Origin: Bombyx mori
Lineage: Eukaryota; Arthropoda; Insecta; Lepidoptera; Bombycidae
Assembly (NCBI RefSeq): GCF_030269925.1
Contig: NC_085111.1
Location: 4,146,142-4,210,141 of the forward strand
Direction of reading: 5' to 3'
DNA: 64,000 nt
Shown: positions 23,229 to 33,655 of the stretch, in pieces
How positions within the stretch are numbered: the first letter of the stretch is position 1
How the letters are laid out: every line of letters begins with the position of its first letter
Notes under the pieces: model-generated
Seen by the model: the letters and a program-made list of their open reading frames with translations, nothing else
What the model was told of the DNA's origin: nothing
Databases searched by the model: none
Program-made: the position numbers and the translations under genes

Positions 23229-23438
23229 GTGGGTACCACCACCCCGCCTATTTCTGGTGTAAAGCAGAAATGCGTTTCGGTTTGAAGGGTGAGGCAGCCG
23301 TTGTAACTATACTGAGACCTTAGAACTTATATCTCAAGGTGGGTGGCGCATTTACGTTGTAGATATCTATGGGCTCCAGTAACCACTTAACACCAGGTGG
23401 GCTGTGAGCTCCTCCACCCATCTAATCAATAAAAAAAA
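23229..23438 (+). repeat. Family A repeat, copy A5, right part
   Basis: Continuation of the copy begun at 21828: gtgggtaccaccaccccgcc through ggtgggctgtgagctcc to the A-tail at 23430-23438. Together the two parts make a full copy with one target stretch present twice. Confidence 0.85.
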
Positions 23439-24149
23439 GTCGTTTGCGTGAGTAAATCGCACGCTAGCGATTAGCTTGTAGTCTTTTTACGAAAACTTAA
23501 AATTTTATCTTTTCTTTGAAACTGGGAATTCGATTAACTGCATTAAAAATTATTTTAGTTTAACCTAAAGATCAGCTTTAGCATTATGATACCTATGATC
23601 TTTTGTACCATGTCGTTTGCAAAATCCTTTTATCTCTAAGAGGTATACAGGTAGATATCTTAAACACCAAAAATAAATAAAAAATGAGCTGCGAATCTTA
23701 AAACACCAGTTAAGATCTCTCGTTTGTCACTTGAGTGATTTCTCATTGCAACTCTATTCGAAGAGGAACTTTTATGTACAATAATTATGGAGGTTTTCAA
23801 TACAAAAAACAGTCAATAGTGGTTACAAAGTAAATGTGGAGAAAAAAAAGAACGGAAAAATAATAAATAACAATAAAAAACAAAACATAATACAATTTTT
23901 TATCGAGTATCTATGTAGTTTTGCTCACATATACTCTAATAGTAATATATTTAGTTTAGATTCTAAAGTATAACTAATTCTAACGGGAAAACATTCCAAA
24001 TGTGAACGATTTTGATAGTAAAAGAGAGTTAAAAACGTAACAGTGATTTTTCCAAAGGAATTTGGCAATTCGATTTTTCATAACGTCGATTTTTCTTCTT
24101 TCACAGTGATTCATTTGAAATCATCGTGATCTTTTAGTGATTAACTTAC

Positions 24150-24286
24150 AATTCATCCGGACAGTTGTGAGGTTGTGATGGTCTATAGCCTCCGTTTAAA
24201 AATGCTCCAACGTCAGCAGCATCAAGTTCAGCCAATGGAGAGGAACCCAGAGTTGCCAGTTCCCATAAGGTTATTCCTAACGACCA
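24150..24286 (-). CDS. drl: Ryk/Derailed-type receptor, pseudokinase exon (subdomains IX-X)
   Basis: Forty-five codons plus two bases. The minus-strand acceptor is TTTTTGTAG before 24286 and the donor GTAAGT follows 24150. It starts in phase 0, directly continuing ...TASDV of the previous exon, giving SDVWSLGITLWELATLG, the invariant D-x-W-x-x-G motif of subdomain IX that anchors the catalytic loop. It goes on to YRPSQPHNCPDEL, equivalent to the Y-R-x-x-x-P-x-N-C-P-D-E-L of vertebrate RYK. The last two bases of a Leu codon are completed by the last exon. Confidence 0.92.
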
Positions 24287-24529
24287 CTACAAAAAAAATA
24301 ATAATTGCAGTTCAATATCTTTCCAAGAATTGTACTTACTCTCATATAACTACTTACTCTCATATTACTGTCATATAATTTATCTCTTATTGAAATAAAT
24401 TAAATGAAAAAATATTTTACATTTCCAAGTGAACGAATATTATCAAATACCTTTTACTTCTTCAGAATTTTGAAACATCCCAATTTTAATAAAAAGGTGT
24501 TCAAGAAGAGGATTAAAAATGTAACTCAC

Positions 24530-24689
24530 TACATCCGAAGCAGTAGAATATTGATTTTGAAGTAACGTTTCCGGAGCCATCCATTTAACAGGCCTATTCT
24601 CGTTATCTCCAAGACAATGGTAATCATCAGGAAATAGGTCTCTAGCTAAACCATTATCCGTTACTTTCAGTCTTAATTTTTCGTCCACC
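24530..24689 (-). CDS. drl: Ryk/Derailed-type receptor, pseudokinase exon with degenerate DFG (DNG)
   Basis: One base plus 53 codons; acceptor ATTTTAG before 24689, donor GTGAGT after 24530. The protein runs VDEKLRLKVTDNGLARDLFP, then DYHCLGDNENRPVKWMAPET and ...STASDV. The block DLFP-x-D-Y-H-C-L-G-D-N-E-N-R-P-V is the signature that identifies the Ryk family and not another receptor kinase. The metal-binding DFG is replaced by DNG (DNA in vertebrate RYK), which is the known reason these proteins are treated as pseudokinases. The activation segment ends in a canonical APE, where vertebrate RYK has ALE as I recall it. Confidence 0.95.
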
Positions 24690-24900
24690 CTAAAATATTT
24701 AAAAATATTTAAATCCTTAACTTTTTTATTTAATAATTTAAAGTACATAAAATTTGAATACTTATAAAATAAAATATGAGAATAGCTGAAAATTGAGCCA
24801 AATGATAGTAGAAATCAGTGATCATTTGTGTATTAAATTTTACTTAAGCTATTATGACAATGCCAGAAAGCAGTACTAATTGATGAACTAATCTACTTAC

Positions 24901-25044
24901 ACACAATTTCTGGCAGCGACATCAGCGTGAACAAATCGTTGAACATGTAGATAAGATAATCCACAAGCAACCTGTGCTCCTAAATCTACCAGTTCTCTAG
25001 TTGCTGGAGCTGACTGCTGACCCAAACGGCATGATGACAAAAAC
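24901..25044 (-). CDS. drl: Ryk/Derailed-type receptor, pseudokinase exon with degenerate HRD (HAD)
   Basis: One base, 47 codons and two bases; acceptor AACAG before 25044 and donor GTAAGT after 24901. The protein reads [20 protein letters not shown], then [20 protein letters not shown] and DVAARNC. The catalytic-loop motif is HADVAARN: the aspartate and the R-N pair are kept while the Arg/Lys of HRD/HKD is Ala. The two-base end joins with the next exon to give CVVD. The intron to the next exon is 211 bases. Confidence 0.92.
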
Positions 25045-25166
25045 CTGTTCATCACAAATACCTCAATTGTAGGTTTCGTTCAGATCTAACTAAAAGTTAT
25101 ACATACATAAATATAAAAATATTATATCAATGAAGTAGAAAATACATAGAATTAATTTGCCGTTAC

Positions 25167-25329
25167 CTTTTTAGATTAGAAGAATGCGAAGGACAGCAAT
25201 AAATCAAAAGTGGTTTCCTCGCTTCTTCAGCACATGCAGCCATTGGTGTTAGGACGTTTGCATGAACAAGTCCGTATAACCTTAATCCCTCTGCCACAAG
25301 TAGAGCAGCTTGCATAGCTGACGCTGCAT
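25167..25329 (-). CDS. drl: Ryk/Derailed-type receptor, pseudokinase N-lobe exon
   Basis: Two bases, 53 codons and two bases; acceptor AAATAG before 25329 (weak pyrimidine tract but phase-consistent), donor GTAACG after 25167. It codes ASAMQAALLVAEGLRLYGLV, then HANVLTPMAACAEEARKPLL and IYCCPSHSSNLKR. This covers helix C to the hinge: H-x-N-V/L-L-x-P matches the H-R-N-L-L-P of vertebrate RYK, and NLKRFL spans the splice into the next exon. The usual helix-C glutamate is not obvious here. Confidence 0.9.
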
Positions 25330-25428
25330 CTATTTCGATTTAAATGAGTTTTTATGTACGTTTATTAATTAATGGAACCAAGTAAAAAAGAAATGGGTAT
25401 AGAAAACAAATTCAAAGTTTTTCCTAAC

Positions 25429-25606
25429 CTGAAACAGTCTTCACCATAACTTCTTCGTAAACATCGCCTTTTTTGAATACCCCTTTATAGATTCTTCCGA
25501 AAGTACCTTCGTGGATGAGAATCTCCAAGCGTATGTTCGAACGAGAAGTAGTAAGAACACGAAGTTGTTCTGCTGGATCAGTGACGCGGTCTTTTGTAAC
25601 GGTTTG
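25429..25606 (-). CDS. drl: Ryk/Derailed-type receptor, pseudokinase exon with nucleotide loop and VMVK lysine
   Basis: Fifty-nine codons plus one base; acceptor TTTTTAACAG before 25606, donor GTTAGG after 25429. It starts in phase 0 after the linker exon (30145). The protein goes from QTVTKDRVTDPAEQLRVLTT to IHEGTFGRIYKGVFKKGDVY and EEVMVKTVS. The loop has E-G-T-F-G-R-I, the reduced form of GxGxxG also present in vertebrate RYK. The VAIK-type lysine is kept (VMVK). The intron downstream is only 99 bases. Confidence 0.93.
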
Positions 25607-28262
25607 CTGTTAAAAATATTGAGACTTCGTTTTTAATAGAATAAATTAAGTTTGATCAAATTTGTTTGTTTTTTGTGACAAAAATTATAAAAAAATATTA
25701 TTACAGAATCAAATTATTGCTGAAGTCAATGAATGAATTGCAAATTAGTGCTGATTAAAAAACCTTAGAGATAATATCATAGAAGAATATCTAATGGTAA
25801 ACATCATCACAAAATGTGTCCTAAAATTGTATTCTGAATTTTACTAAAACTAAAGTTAAAATTCCAGCTACCTGTCACTATTTAAACAAAGAATCCGTAA
25901 GTGGAAAATCAAGTCGACACGAGAAACTCGGTTAAAACTTCAATATCGCGCTACACCTATCTCTATTTAGTCCTTAATTAACAGGTGCTGAACCTAATTG
26001 CATTAAGCTGCAGCGACATCCAACGATAAAGCTTATCGAGTTTGTTTCATACCAGGAACGTTCTATTTCGCTTTGTGATAGTGCTGCAAAAAGCGACACT
26101 ATGGGATTAAACACAAAAGATTTCTAATTCAATTGGTTATATTACCTTATCATTATTCTCCAGTTTTTGGCTTTATCTTTTTGTAGCTATGTAAAAACAT
26201 TTCTTTTCCTGTGATTTCCATACGTATAGTTCACTACATCAAGAAGATATACTGCAATGCTTACTCTTCTTACTAGTGAATAAAGGGCCCTCGCGGGAGT
26301 TGGAAATTTCTAAAATTTCCTAAATCAGCTTGTTCCACGCAATGGCGGTTTTTTTGGGAAAATATAAGATCCATACCAGTAGGCAATGAAATGCATTCTG
26401 CCAAATTTAAGCCTAGGATTTTTTTTAAATCCCGTTTGTGGCATAACACTATATCATTTTTGTTTCTTATATCTGAGCTCTAATTAGCAATATTTCTCCT
26501 CCTTGTTTTCTTATTTACCCCTGAAGCGTTCATTAGCACTCCCTCAATAAGGATACTAATTCATATTTCCTTCCAAAGACTAACAGCAGCGCGATAAATT
26601 CACGAACAAAAGAGGTTCGCAAATTAAAAACTCTGTTCTTTGCCAAGCCCAATAATGAGCAGATATAGCGAACTAGATTTGGCAGCGAAATCATAAAATA
26701 AGTATTTTCTGGCAAAATTTTCTCTGTCTTGATAGCAAATCATAAAAATTTAAGAAATAATAATACAGCACAACATAATTTCTAAGCAAAACCTATTTAT
26801 ATTGTCAATTCATTGCGATAAAAATATCATATCACGAAAGACTTTTAGAAAGTTTGAAATTAGTAAGGCAGTCTTTGAATTCGTTCCTGGAAAAGCTGTT
26901 ACTTTAAGCGTATACTTTTTAATTAAATTATGTTAAGAACTTAAAAGTCATTCGGATCAAATTATTTGTAGACTTTTCCCGCTTTTCCCTTGCAGCCGAG
27001 CTTTTCAAGAACAAGAAGAACGTTAACTGCATTATGTTCGTATCACCTGCAGGGGGACGGGGTAACTCGTCTCGAATTGGATTCTTAATGACGTAAAGGT
27101 CCCATTTTATGCAGAACCCAGCCACCCTTCAAGTTCAAAGACTTTTAATAAAAAACGCAATCTTTCTTTTAGCTCAAGTTCTGTCAAGCGGACGCTGAGG
27201 TTTTTTTTTTTTTTTTTCCTTTATTCTATTAGATTTTTAAAATCAAAATATCTAAATTGATGTCCAAAGTTTATATTTAGCCCAGAACACTAAACAAAAA
27301 CTTAATGCTATTTTCGCAAGGATAAATTTATTGCTCTTTGAACTGTTCGTTTACTGCTGACAAAAAAAAATCTTAAAGAAATACGCTATACAACTTCAAA
27401 TCAAAAATAGTTAATATGTAAAACAAATTGGTGTTATATGATGAACAGTTTTCAATTTGCAGATGACATTTTGTTAACCGTCATAAGAAATTAGCAGGTA
27501 GGTAACGAAAATAATGTCGTATTTCATAAATTTACGTAGTCACAACTAGGGTTGAATCGATTTACAATTACGAATTACAATCCAAATTAAAATAATAAAA
27601 CAAGTAAAACCAAAGTATAATAAAGTACGTAACGATGCGCTTGAAACAGGACTAACAAGAATCACATGAGATAGGGCCACACGATGCCATTAAAATGTAG
27701 CTTTGTGGGATTGTTCAACCAAAGATCAACGGGAACTGTGTAATGTGAGCTAATTTATTTGTGGCCCTCCCTCAATACGTTCGGTTTAAGTTAGGAGATG
27801 CAGTCTTAAATTGTCTACTGCTGTTGTCGTATACAGCATTACCAAATTTATGTTATATACATATTTATGTTTACTTAAGTCCTATATCGTTGAAACAATA
27901 TAACTTGGAACATTAAATTTCAGTAATTTGGATTCTGTTAGTATATTTTGCATCATTTAATTATAGGTAGGTCTTTAGCTTTAGAAAAAATATGAAACGT
28001 CCTTTTTATGTAGCATATAAATTTAGCCCCTATGAAATATTCATACCAAAGAGGCGATCTAAGTTGTGGGTACAAGAATCTGAAGAAATGCTGTTCGAAA
28101 ATAAAAACATTGGTCAGGGAAATTAAAATAGCACTCAGAACCATATCACCTACTTTAAAGGATTACTTAGGACTGGCAGCCTATAAGAGATCACTATCAG
28201 TTAACGCATAATTTAAAAATAGAGCGGAAAATGAAAACAAATTCATAGACGCCACAAAAAAC
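25607..28262. other. Receptor intron, no other gene seen
   Basis: Left part of a 4.5-kb intron. AT-rich; no recurring repeat and no supported gene. A run of 17 T at 27201-27217 and a frame of 65 codons at 26928-27125 are the only items, neither with support. Confidence 0.5.
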
Positions 28263-28504
28263 TGGTGGTAAGACTTCTTGTGAGTCCGCACGGGTAGGTA
28301 CCACCGCCCCGCCTATTTCTGCCGTGAAGCAGTAATGCGTTTCGGTTTGAAGGGTGGGGCAGCCGTTGTGACTATACTGAGACCTTAGAACTATATCTCA
28401 AGGTGTGTGGCGCATTTACGTTGTAGATGTCTATGGGCTCCAGTAACCACTTAACACCAGGTGGGCTGTGAGCTCGTCCACACATCTAAGCAATAAAAAA
28501 AAAA
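28263..28504 (+). repeat. Family A repeat, copy A6
   Basis: Full-length plus copy, from actggtggtaagacttcttg to the A-tail at 28494-28504, inside a receptor intron and antisense to the gene. Confidence 0.88.
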
Positions 28505-29492
28505 TGCAGCAATATTTTAATAAATAGAATGAACAAACCCGTGCTCTAAACAAGGTTCTCAATTACTCAAAAGAATAAAATGTGGACGTTATCCTGTTTC
28601 ATTGAAGATTGACGAACTATGAATTAGGGACCGAGGCATATTTTTGTGAAATAAGGAAAATAAATCGTATTATCGTATTTCATAACCAAAAAAACTATAT
28701 TCTATAGTGTCAGTGAAGTTGACCGGAAGGCACGTATCTGAGTTAATAATTTCGAAAACAATCTGACATCTAGGAGTCCTAATCTTAAAACTGTTGGATT
28801 ACTTGATTAACTTCATGACCTTGTGTACAAGAATGGTGTAAGCGCCATGATTATTAAAAATACTACAATACTCCATAATATGTTTGCAGTGACGATTTTT
28901 CCAACGAAAAGTGCGTCCCATAATAAAGAAGTGGTCACAGCATTTTAAGGCTTATATTAAAATCAATAGAGATTATTTTGAACGAGCTTCATACTTTCAC
29001 AGAATGCTTTTATCAGTTTATACCAATTAATAAATTGATGCATACGGCAGGAGTAATGGTTTTATGTGCAAAAATCAAGACATGTTTGTGTATATCAATT
29101 TTTATAGCAAAACTAAGCTTAATAGTGAAAGTGCTGATAGTTTCCATCTAGATATTTCTATAGGTACGCTCGTAGTTTTGAAAAAGTATTGGTAAAGAAA
29201 TTGGTAAAAGAAAAAGTAGAATCGGATGTAGAATATTATAGTGAAATGAAAAATTCGCTTTTGTTTATACCACAAGAGAGAGCAATCTAGCGAGCAGTAA
29301 ACTAAAATCTACTCGAACACCCAACTAATTTATTATTCGACAAATTTCGAAGAACAAACCCACGTACGGTTGCCAAATGCTTTTATTGGGTAGTGTGCCA
29401 AAACGATGTATGCGCTCAGTAGAATAGCCATTGGGTAAATATATTTTTTAAATGTTTTACAACTTAATTATGTACACAAGCAAACGCTTTAT
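28505..29492. other. Receptor intron, nothing recognised
   Basis: AT-rich intron sequence without supported features. Confidence 0.5.
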
Positions 29493-29496
29493 TTAA

Positions 29497-29750
29497 CACA
29501 TTGACTGCAATGCAGGTCACCGGTGCCCTACGCGGCGCACTGGTGTAATTATATTGATTTCTAAGTTCTACTAAGTTCTTTTTTTTGTTAATGTATATTT
29601 TAAGTATCTTAGAAATAGATGCGTTTTCAGTATCTTCGGATTCGTCTTTCCCAGAGTCTACTAGATACCTGTTCCGCGTCTTAGTAAGATGATCGAAGAG
29701 AGAAATCGATATAATTACTTCAGTGCGCCACGTACATAGCAGTCAGCGTG
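29497..29750. mobile_element. piggyBac-type MITE, 254 bp
   Basis: TTAA lies on both sides (29493-29496 and 29751-29754). The ends are cacattgactgc at left and gcagtcagcgtg at right, inverted with two mismatches. Inside, on the minus strand, a short coding-like stretch SGKDESEDTEN is readable, matched by a related copy at 50211 on the plus strand (TGKDESEDAVN). That indicates a deletion derivative of an autonomous element with an acidic transposase N-terminus. Confidence 0.75.
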
Positions 29751-29767
29751 TTAATGGGCTTAAAATA

Positions 29768-29945
29768 ATTTTCCAACTCAAATTCAAATTCAAAATCATT
29801 TATTTCAACTTAGATGTCAGTATGACACACTTGTTGAATGTCTAAATACAAATAACAATGTTAACTCTACCACCGGTTCCAAAAAAAGCCACAGTCCTGA
29901 GAAGAACCGGCGAAACAAACTCAGCGGGCTTTTTTTTTTGTTTTT
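29768..29945. repeat. Repeat family D (also at 55755)
   Basis: The stretch from aaatcatttatttcaacttag through acacacttgttgaatgtc to gaaacaaactcagcgggc recurs at 55755-55895 with moderate divergence. The region aactcagcggg is also reminiscent of family C. Old interspersed repeat, non-coding. Confidence 0.6.
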
Positions 29946-30025
29946 TCTCAAACATTTTCCAAAACGTATCCTTAGCTTTTACTTTTGATGTTTGATTTCA
30001 CGTTTATTATCCATATTTTAAATTC

Positions 30026-30132
30026 TGCTCGTCTGACTACAAAGTCAGACGAGCATACGGCCCACCAGATGAGTAATTACCGTCACTCAAGGACGTCAGC
30101 AATGCTAGGGACAGAGCCAAGCCGCTGACTAC
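30026..30132 (-). repeat. Family B repeat, copy B4, 12 bp from a splice donor
   Basis: A minus-oriented family B end (cggcccaccagatgag ... gccaagccgctgactac). On the minus strand it starts only 12 bases after the end of the linker exon at 30145. Its normal A-rich tail is missing; instead the last 12 bases are repeated in inverted form (tgctcgtctgac at 30026, loop tacaaa, gtcagacgagca at 30044), giving a perfect 12-bp hairpin. Confidence 0.8.
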
Positions 30133-30144
30133 TGTAAAATTTAC

Positions 30145-30260
30145 CTGAGATACGTGAGTTAGATTGGACGCAGCGTAGTACGAAACGCGAGAATCCGGCT
30201 TCGCATACACATGTTCACCTATCTGCGTTGTTGCGTACGGCGATGGTGATCTTCTACTCC
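30145..30260 (-). CDS. drl: Ryk/Derailed-type receptor, juxtamembrane linker exon 2
   Basis: Two bases plus 38 codons; acceptor TTTTATTCAG before 30260 and donor GTAAAT after 30145. It codes SRRSPSPYATTQIGEHVYAK then PDSRVSYYAASNLTHVSQ. It is part of the flexible cytoplasmic segment between membrane and pseudokinase, rich in Ser, Tyr and Arg; several tyrosines (YATT, YAKP, YYAA) could be phosphorylation sites. Homology to other species is weak in this part, so the call rests on splice phases: the split Gly codon fits the previous exon and the phase-0 end fits the kinase exon. Confidence 0.82.
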
Positions 30261-30567
30261 CTGAATAAAAGTAACTCAAGTTTAAAAAAACACGTATGTA
30301 ACTTGTACTCATTATATCTAAGAAACTCAAAATTTTATGAAGTTACTACATTTTCGATTAGCTCAAGATCTGCTAAATGCTCGTGACTAGCATAGATATA
30401 ATACTGTTAAGCATCTGTGAGCATGAGGTCGAGGTCTCAATCGATTGAATAGCCGCTGTGCTATTCTTCAAACCAGAACATACAGAGCGATAGAAATGAA
30501 CGGAATGTTGATATCTATTACAGTTTCGGCTTGGCAACGAATTATGTTTTGCTGCTTGATTGTTATT

Positions 30568-30782
30568 GGTGGTAGGACCTCTTGAGAGTCAGTACAGGTA
30601 GGTACCACCACCCTACCTATTTCTGCCATGAAACAGTAATTCGTTTCGGTTTGAAGGGTGGGGCAACCGTTGTAACTATACTTGAGACCTCAGAACTTAT
30701 ATCTCAAGGTGGGTGACCACTCAACGCCAGTTGGACTGTGAGCTCATCCACCCATCTAAGCAATAAAAAAAATAAAAAAAAA
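30568..30782 (+). repeat. Family A repeat, copy A7
   Basis: Plus copy with an internal deletion of about 30 bases (the part with tttacgttgtagatg is missing). It ends in an interrupted A-tail at 30764-30782. It fills much of the short 606-base intron between the two linker exons. Confidence 0.85.
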
Positions 30783-30866
30783 TATTCGAAAGTATTCTTT
30801 CAATTTGATTAAGTTCAAATAAAAAACAGCCCACAGCAAAGGCACCAAAGAATTAAAATCGCTTAC

Positions 30867-30994
30867 CAAACGGAAATTTGTGTAAACTAGCTATCGTGGC
30901 GTAGGATCCAGTCGAACTTGGCGGGCGACCAAGCGTATCCAATCTAAGGAGAACGTTTTGATGACTCCCGTAGGCCGCTGTGGTGTACGACGTA
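30867..30994 (-). CDS. drl: Ryk/Derailed-type receptor, juxtamembrane linker exon 1
   Basis: One base, 42 codons and one base. The acceptor is TTTTCTTCAAGCAG before 30994, the donor GTAAGC after 30867. Of three possible acceptors only this one fits the phase of the membrane exon (ends ..ATA CA) and gives DSIHTSYTTAAYGSHQNVLL followed by RLDTLGRPPSSTGSYATIAS and LHKFPFG. Vertebrate RYK has a Ser-rich stretch followed by LRADTP at this place, comparable to LLRLDTLGRPP. Confidence 0.82.
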
Positions 30995-31089
30995 CTGCTT
31001 GAAGAAAATTTCGCCATAAGTACAAGCTGATACACGATATCGAATAGAATGACACGGAATGATTTGTCTGTAAATTGTGTGAACAAAAA

Positions 31090-31112
31090 AAAGTGTGTGT
31101 GTGTGTGTGTAC
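31090..31112. repeat. (GT)n microsatellite
   Basis: About nine GT units, followed by actgtgtgc. It lies ~100 bases upstream of the linker exon 1 acceptor in the receptor intron. Confidence 0.8.
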
Positions 31113-32030
31113 TGTGTGCAAGTCACACACGGTAGAAGTGAAACTTATAAAAAATAAAAATAATCGCAAGGGTCAACCACTCCGCAGTGCAATGAAGCAG
31201 CCTTACCCTGGGGGAGCCGACTGCACGATAACGATATCCCTATCCTAGGTAAGTATGACTTAGCAAGACAAATACGAGAACGTCTATCAACTGTGTAACA
31301 TCTCGTCACCGCGATTCAGGAATTGTTGAATTTACGTGCAACGACATCTGTTCATAACAAACTAAATAGAAATAATTGTAAATCATTTTTTATAGTATGA
31401 GGTAACGCCCTCTGTGAATTGATATTTTAACTTCACGTATAATGTGTTCTATCTCATTCTCTCGCCGGCCGAATCCTATACATTTATGTGTTTGTGTCTC
31501 TATGGACTTATTTTTTCGTTTCGTTTCATTTCGTTTCATCGAGTTTGAAATCACAACGATTCTAAAGAAGTTTCACTTCAATAAATTCTCTGTCTGGCTC
31601 TGTCTGTTTGCCTACGGTCGAAATTTTTAGCAGTTATAGAATCAATTTCATTTCAAGGCCTCCATCCGCCAATTCAGCAGTCTGTGTTTGAATTTTCGAG
31701 TATCTTGATTATAAAAATCAATATGTTTTTTGTACATTTGTATAGAGGAAAAAATTTACATTCTGTCACAAGTCCTTAAAGGTTATTTTTTAAATCCAAA
31801 CATACGCGACCTATTTTATCACAAAACAGCCCGATATCAAGTGGCTGAAATATTTTCCGAGTCCATCGCTAAACCGGTGCCGCATCATCCATCAAACGCG
31901 TCAGACAAGGGTTCGCCGCCCTTTGTGTTTATTCACATTTTGGTACAAATCATAAGCGTAACGTTCGCTGAGCGATTTAAGTTTAAAATTATTTACGTAA
32001 CTTGGTAATGCTGGAGATTCTAAATCGTTC
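31113..32030. other. Receptor intron, nothing recognised
   Basis: Mixed sequence including a GC-richer patch at 31190-31245 (ctgggggagccgactgc) without an open frame. A 92-codon frame at 31730 has no recognisable domain. Confidence 0.45.
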
Positions 32031-32061
<31 letters not shown>

Positions 32062-32230
32062 TAGAGAACACACTTTATTGCACACCAAAACACAATTAAC
32101 TATAAAAAAAACAGTCAGCAACCATATACATTTGTAAAATACGCGGTCTTATCGCTAAAAGCGATCTCTTCTAGACATCCGTTTAATTTATAGAAATTCT
32201 GGAAAAGATCAAGATATAGCATATATATTG
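32031..32230. repeat. (AG)n microsatellite and repeat family E
   Basis: An (ag) run at 32041-32060 leads into cactttattgcacaccaaaa and cgctaaaagcgatctcttct, which recur at 54488-54660 with the same order and also with a gagagaga start. The (AG) run is therefore part of the repeat family's end, and the AATAAAG on the minus strand suggests a retroposed 3' end. Confidence 0.75.
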
Positions 32231-32524
32231 CGCTGTATAATTTGTTTTATGGATCTTATTTTCATCTTAGAAGAATAAGAATAAATCTTTTCTTGCATTA
32301 TGTATGGATTGTGACTCCTATGTCTGTATACGATGGCAGCCACTATTCCCAAGATGTGGCTCTGGATTACCATAGTCCGTCATCGTAGAAAATAAATAAA
32401 CTTATTGCTTGTTATGCTATGACTACCTACCTAGTTAGTAGTAGTAGTTAGTAGTAGTACCTACACGTTACTAAATTACTGAAGAATATTAATTTATGTT
32501 AAAGGGAAAATATATGATATTTAC

Positions 32525-32770
32525 TGGGGGTAGGACTTCGTGAGAGTTCACGCGGGTAGGTACCACCACCCTGCTTATTTCTGCCGTGAAGCAGTAATGC
32601 GTTTCGGTTTGAAGGGTGGGGCAGCCGTTGTAACTATACTTGAGACCTTCGAACTTATATCTCAAGGTGGATGGCATATTTACGTTGTAGATGTCTATGG
32701 GCTCCAGTAACCACTTAACATCAGGTGGGCTGTGAGGTCGTCCACCCATCTAAACAATAAAAAAAAAAAT
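32525..32770 (+). repeat. Family A repeat, copy A8
   Basis: Full plus copy from ctgggggtaggacttcg to an A-run at 32758-32770. Confidence 0.88.
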
Positions 32771-33345
32771 ATGAATTACGCCCATTCATTGAAACGATGC
32801 ACACTCCAACTTGCATAAGTGTTCAAAACAGCTGTGCAAAGTTTCAATCGTAATAAAAACGTATGAACGACTCGGAAAACGTACAAATTACGAAGGGAAA
32901 AAAAAACAACATTAAGATTTATTCCATCAGGTTAACTTGAACTAATTGACCGAATTTCAATTTGAAGAGATACATAGTTACATATAATTTATAAGTCTCA
33001 TTTTTATTGGATTTGATTTAAAAACAAAATAATAAAAATTTGTTTCATAATAATTAAATATCTCAAGACTTTCACATTAAATGAAATAAATAAAAAAAAC
33101 ATTTGGACCACACAGCCGTTTAAGGTCAACACCAAATTGATATTGAGCTGAAATTGGTACAGTATTGGAAATTTATGAGGGGCGCAAAGGCCAATCTAAG
33201 GTAAAATTTTTAGCTTAGTATTCTTAACGTTAATTCTTAGTGAACATTGGAAAAATATTTTTTCTTTTATAATCAAAATTTGAAATTTTAGTGAACTAAT
33301 CGAAATTCTACTAGATTAAACAACTATTTAAACCTATATTTTTTT
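32771..33345. other. Receptor intron, nothing recognised
   Basis: AT-rich sequence, no supported features. Confidence 0.5.
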
Positions 33346-33655
33346 ACTAGCTGACTCGGCAGACTTTGTAGTTCCTCAATCGATAAATAAAAGACTTAAA
33401 CTTTTGTATAAAATAAACTTAAAACAAACAAAAGGAATCGGTCCGACGGGAGACACATCAAAGGGAAAACAAAATTGTTATTTTTATTTAATTCCGAGCA
33501 TTTTAATATTTATCTACCTTTTAAACCTTCTCTGGACTTCCACAAATAATTCAAGACTAAAGTTAGCCAAATCGGTCCAGCCGCTCTCGAGTTTTGCCGT
33601 TTTAGCGAGACTAACGTACAGCAATTCATTTTTATATACTTATATATAATAGAAT
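33346..33655 (+). repeat. Repeat family F (also inverted at 61602)
   Basis: From actagctgactcggcag through aaacaaaaggaatcggtcc, the caaatcggtccagccg block, to gcgagactaacgtacagc. The copy at 61602-61885 is the same sequence inverted, with high identity over ~280 bases. I know this as a widespread lepidopteran repeat; whether it is a Helitron end (ctagt terminus) or a LINE 3' end cannot be decided here. The ~80-codon frame in it is conserved between both copies only as DNA similarity. Confidence 0.75.

Noticed and set aside
30867..31073. Longer version of linker exon 1 using an acceptor at TTTACAG (31074)
   Set aside because: It would start in a phase that does not fit the two-base end of the membrane exon; the acceptor before 30994 does.
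33346..33655. Helitron 3' end for family F (ctagt terminus)
   Set aside because: No clear hairpin before the terminus, no 5' TC end and no A/T insertion site could be shown; left as unclassified repeat.
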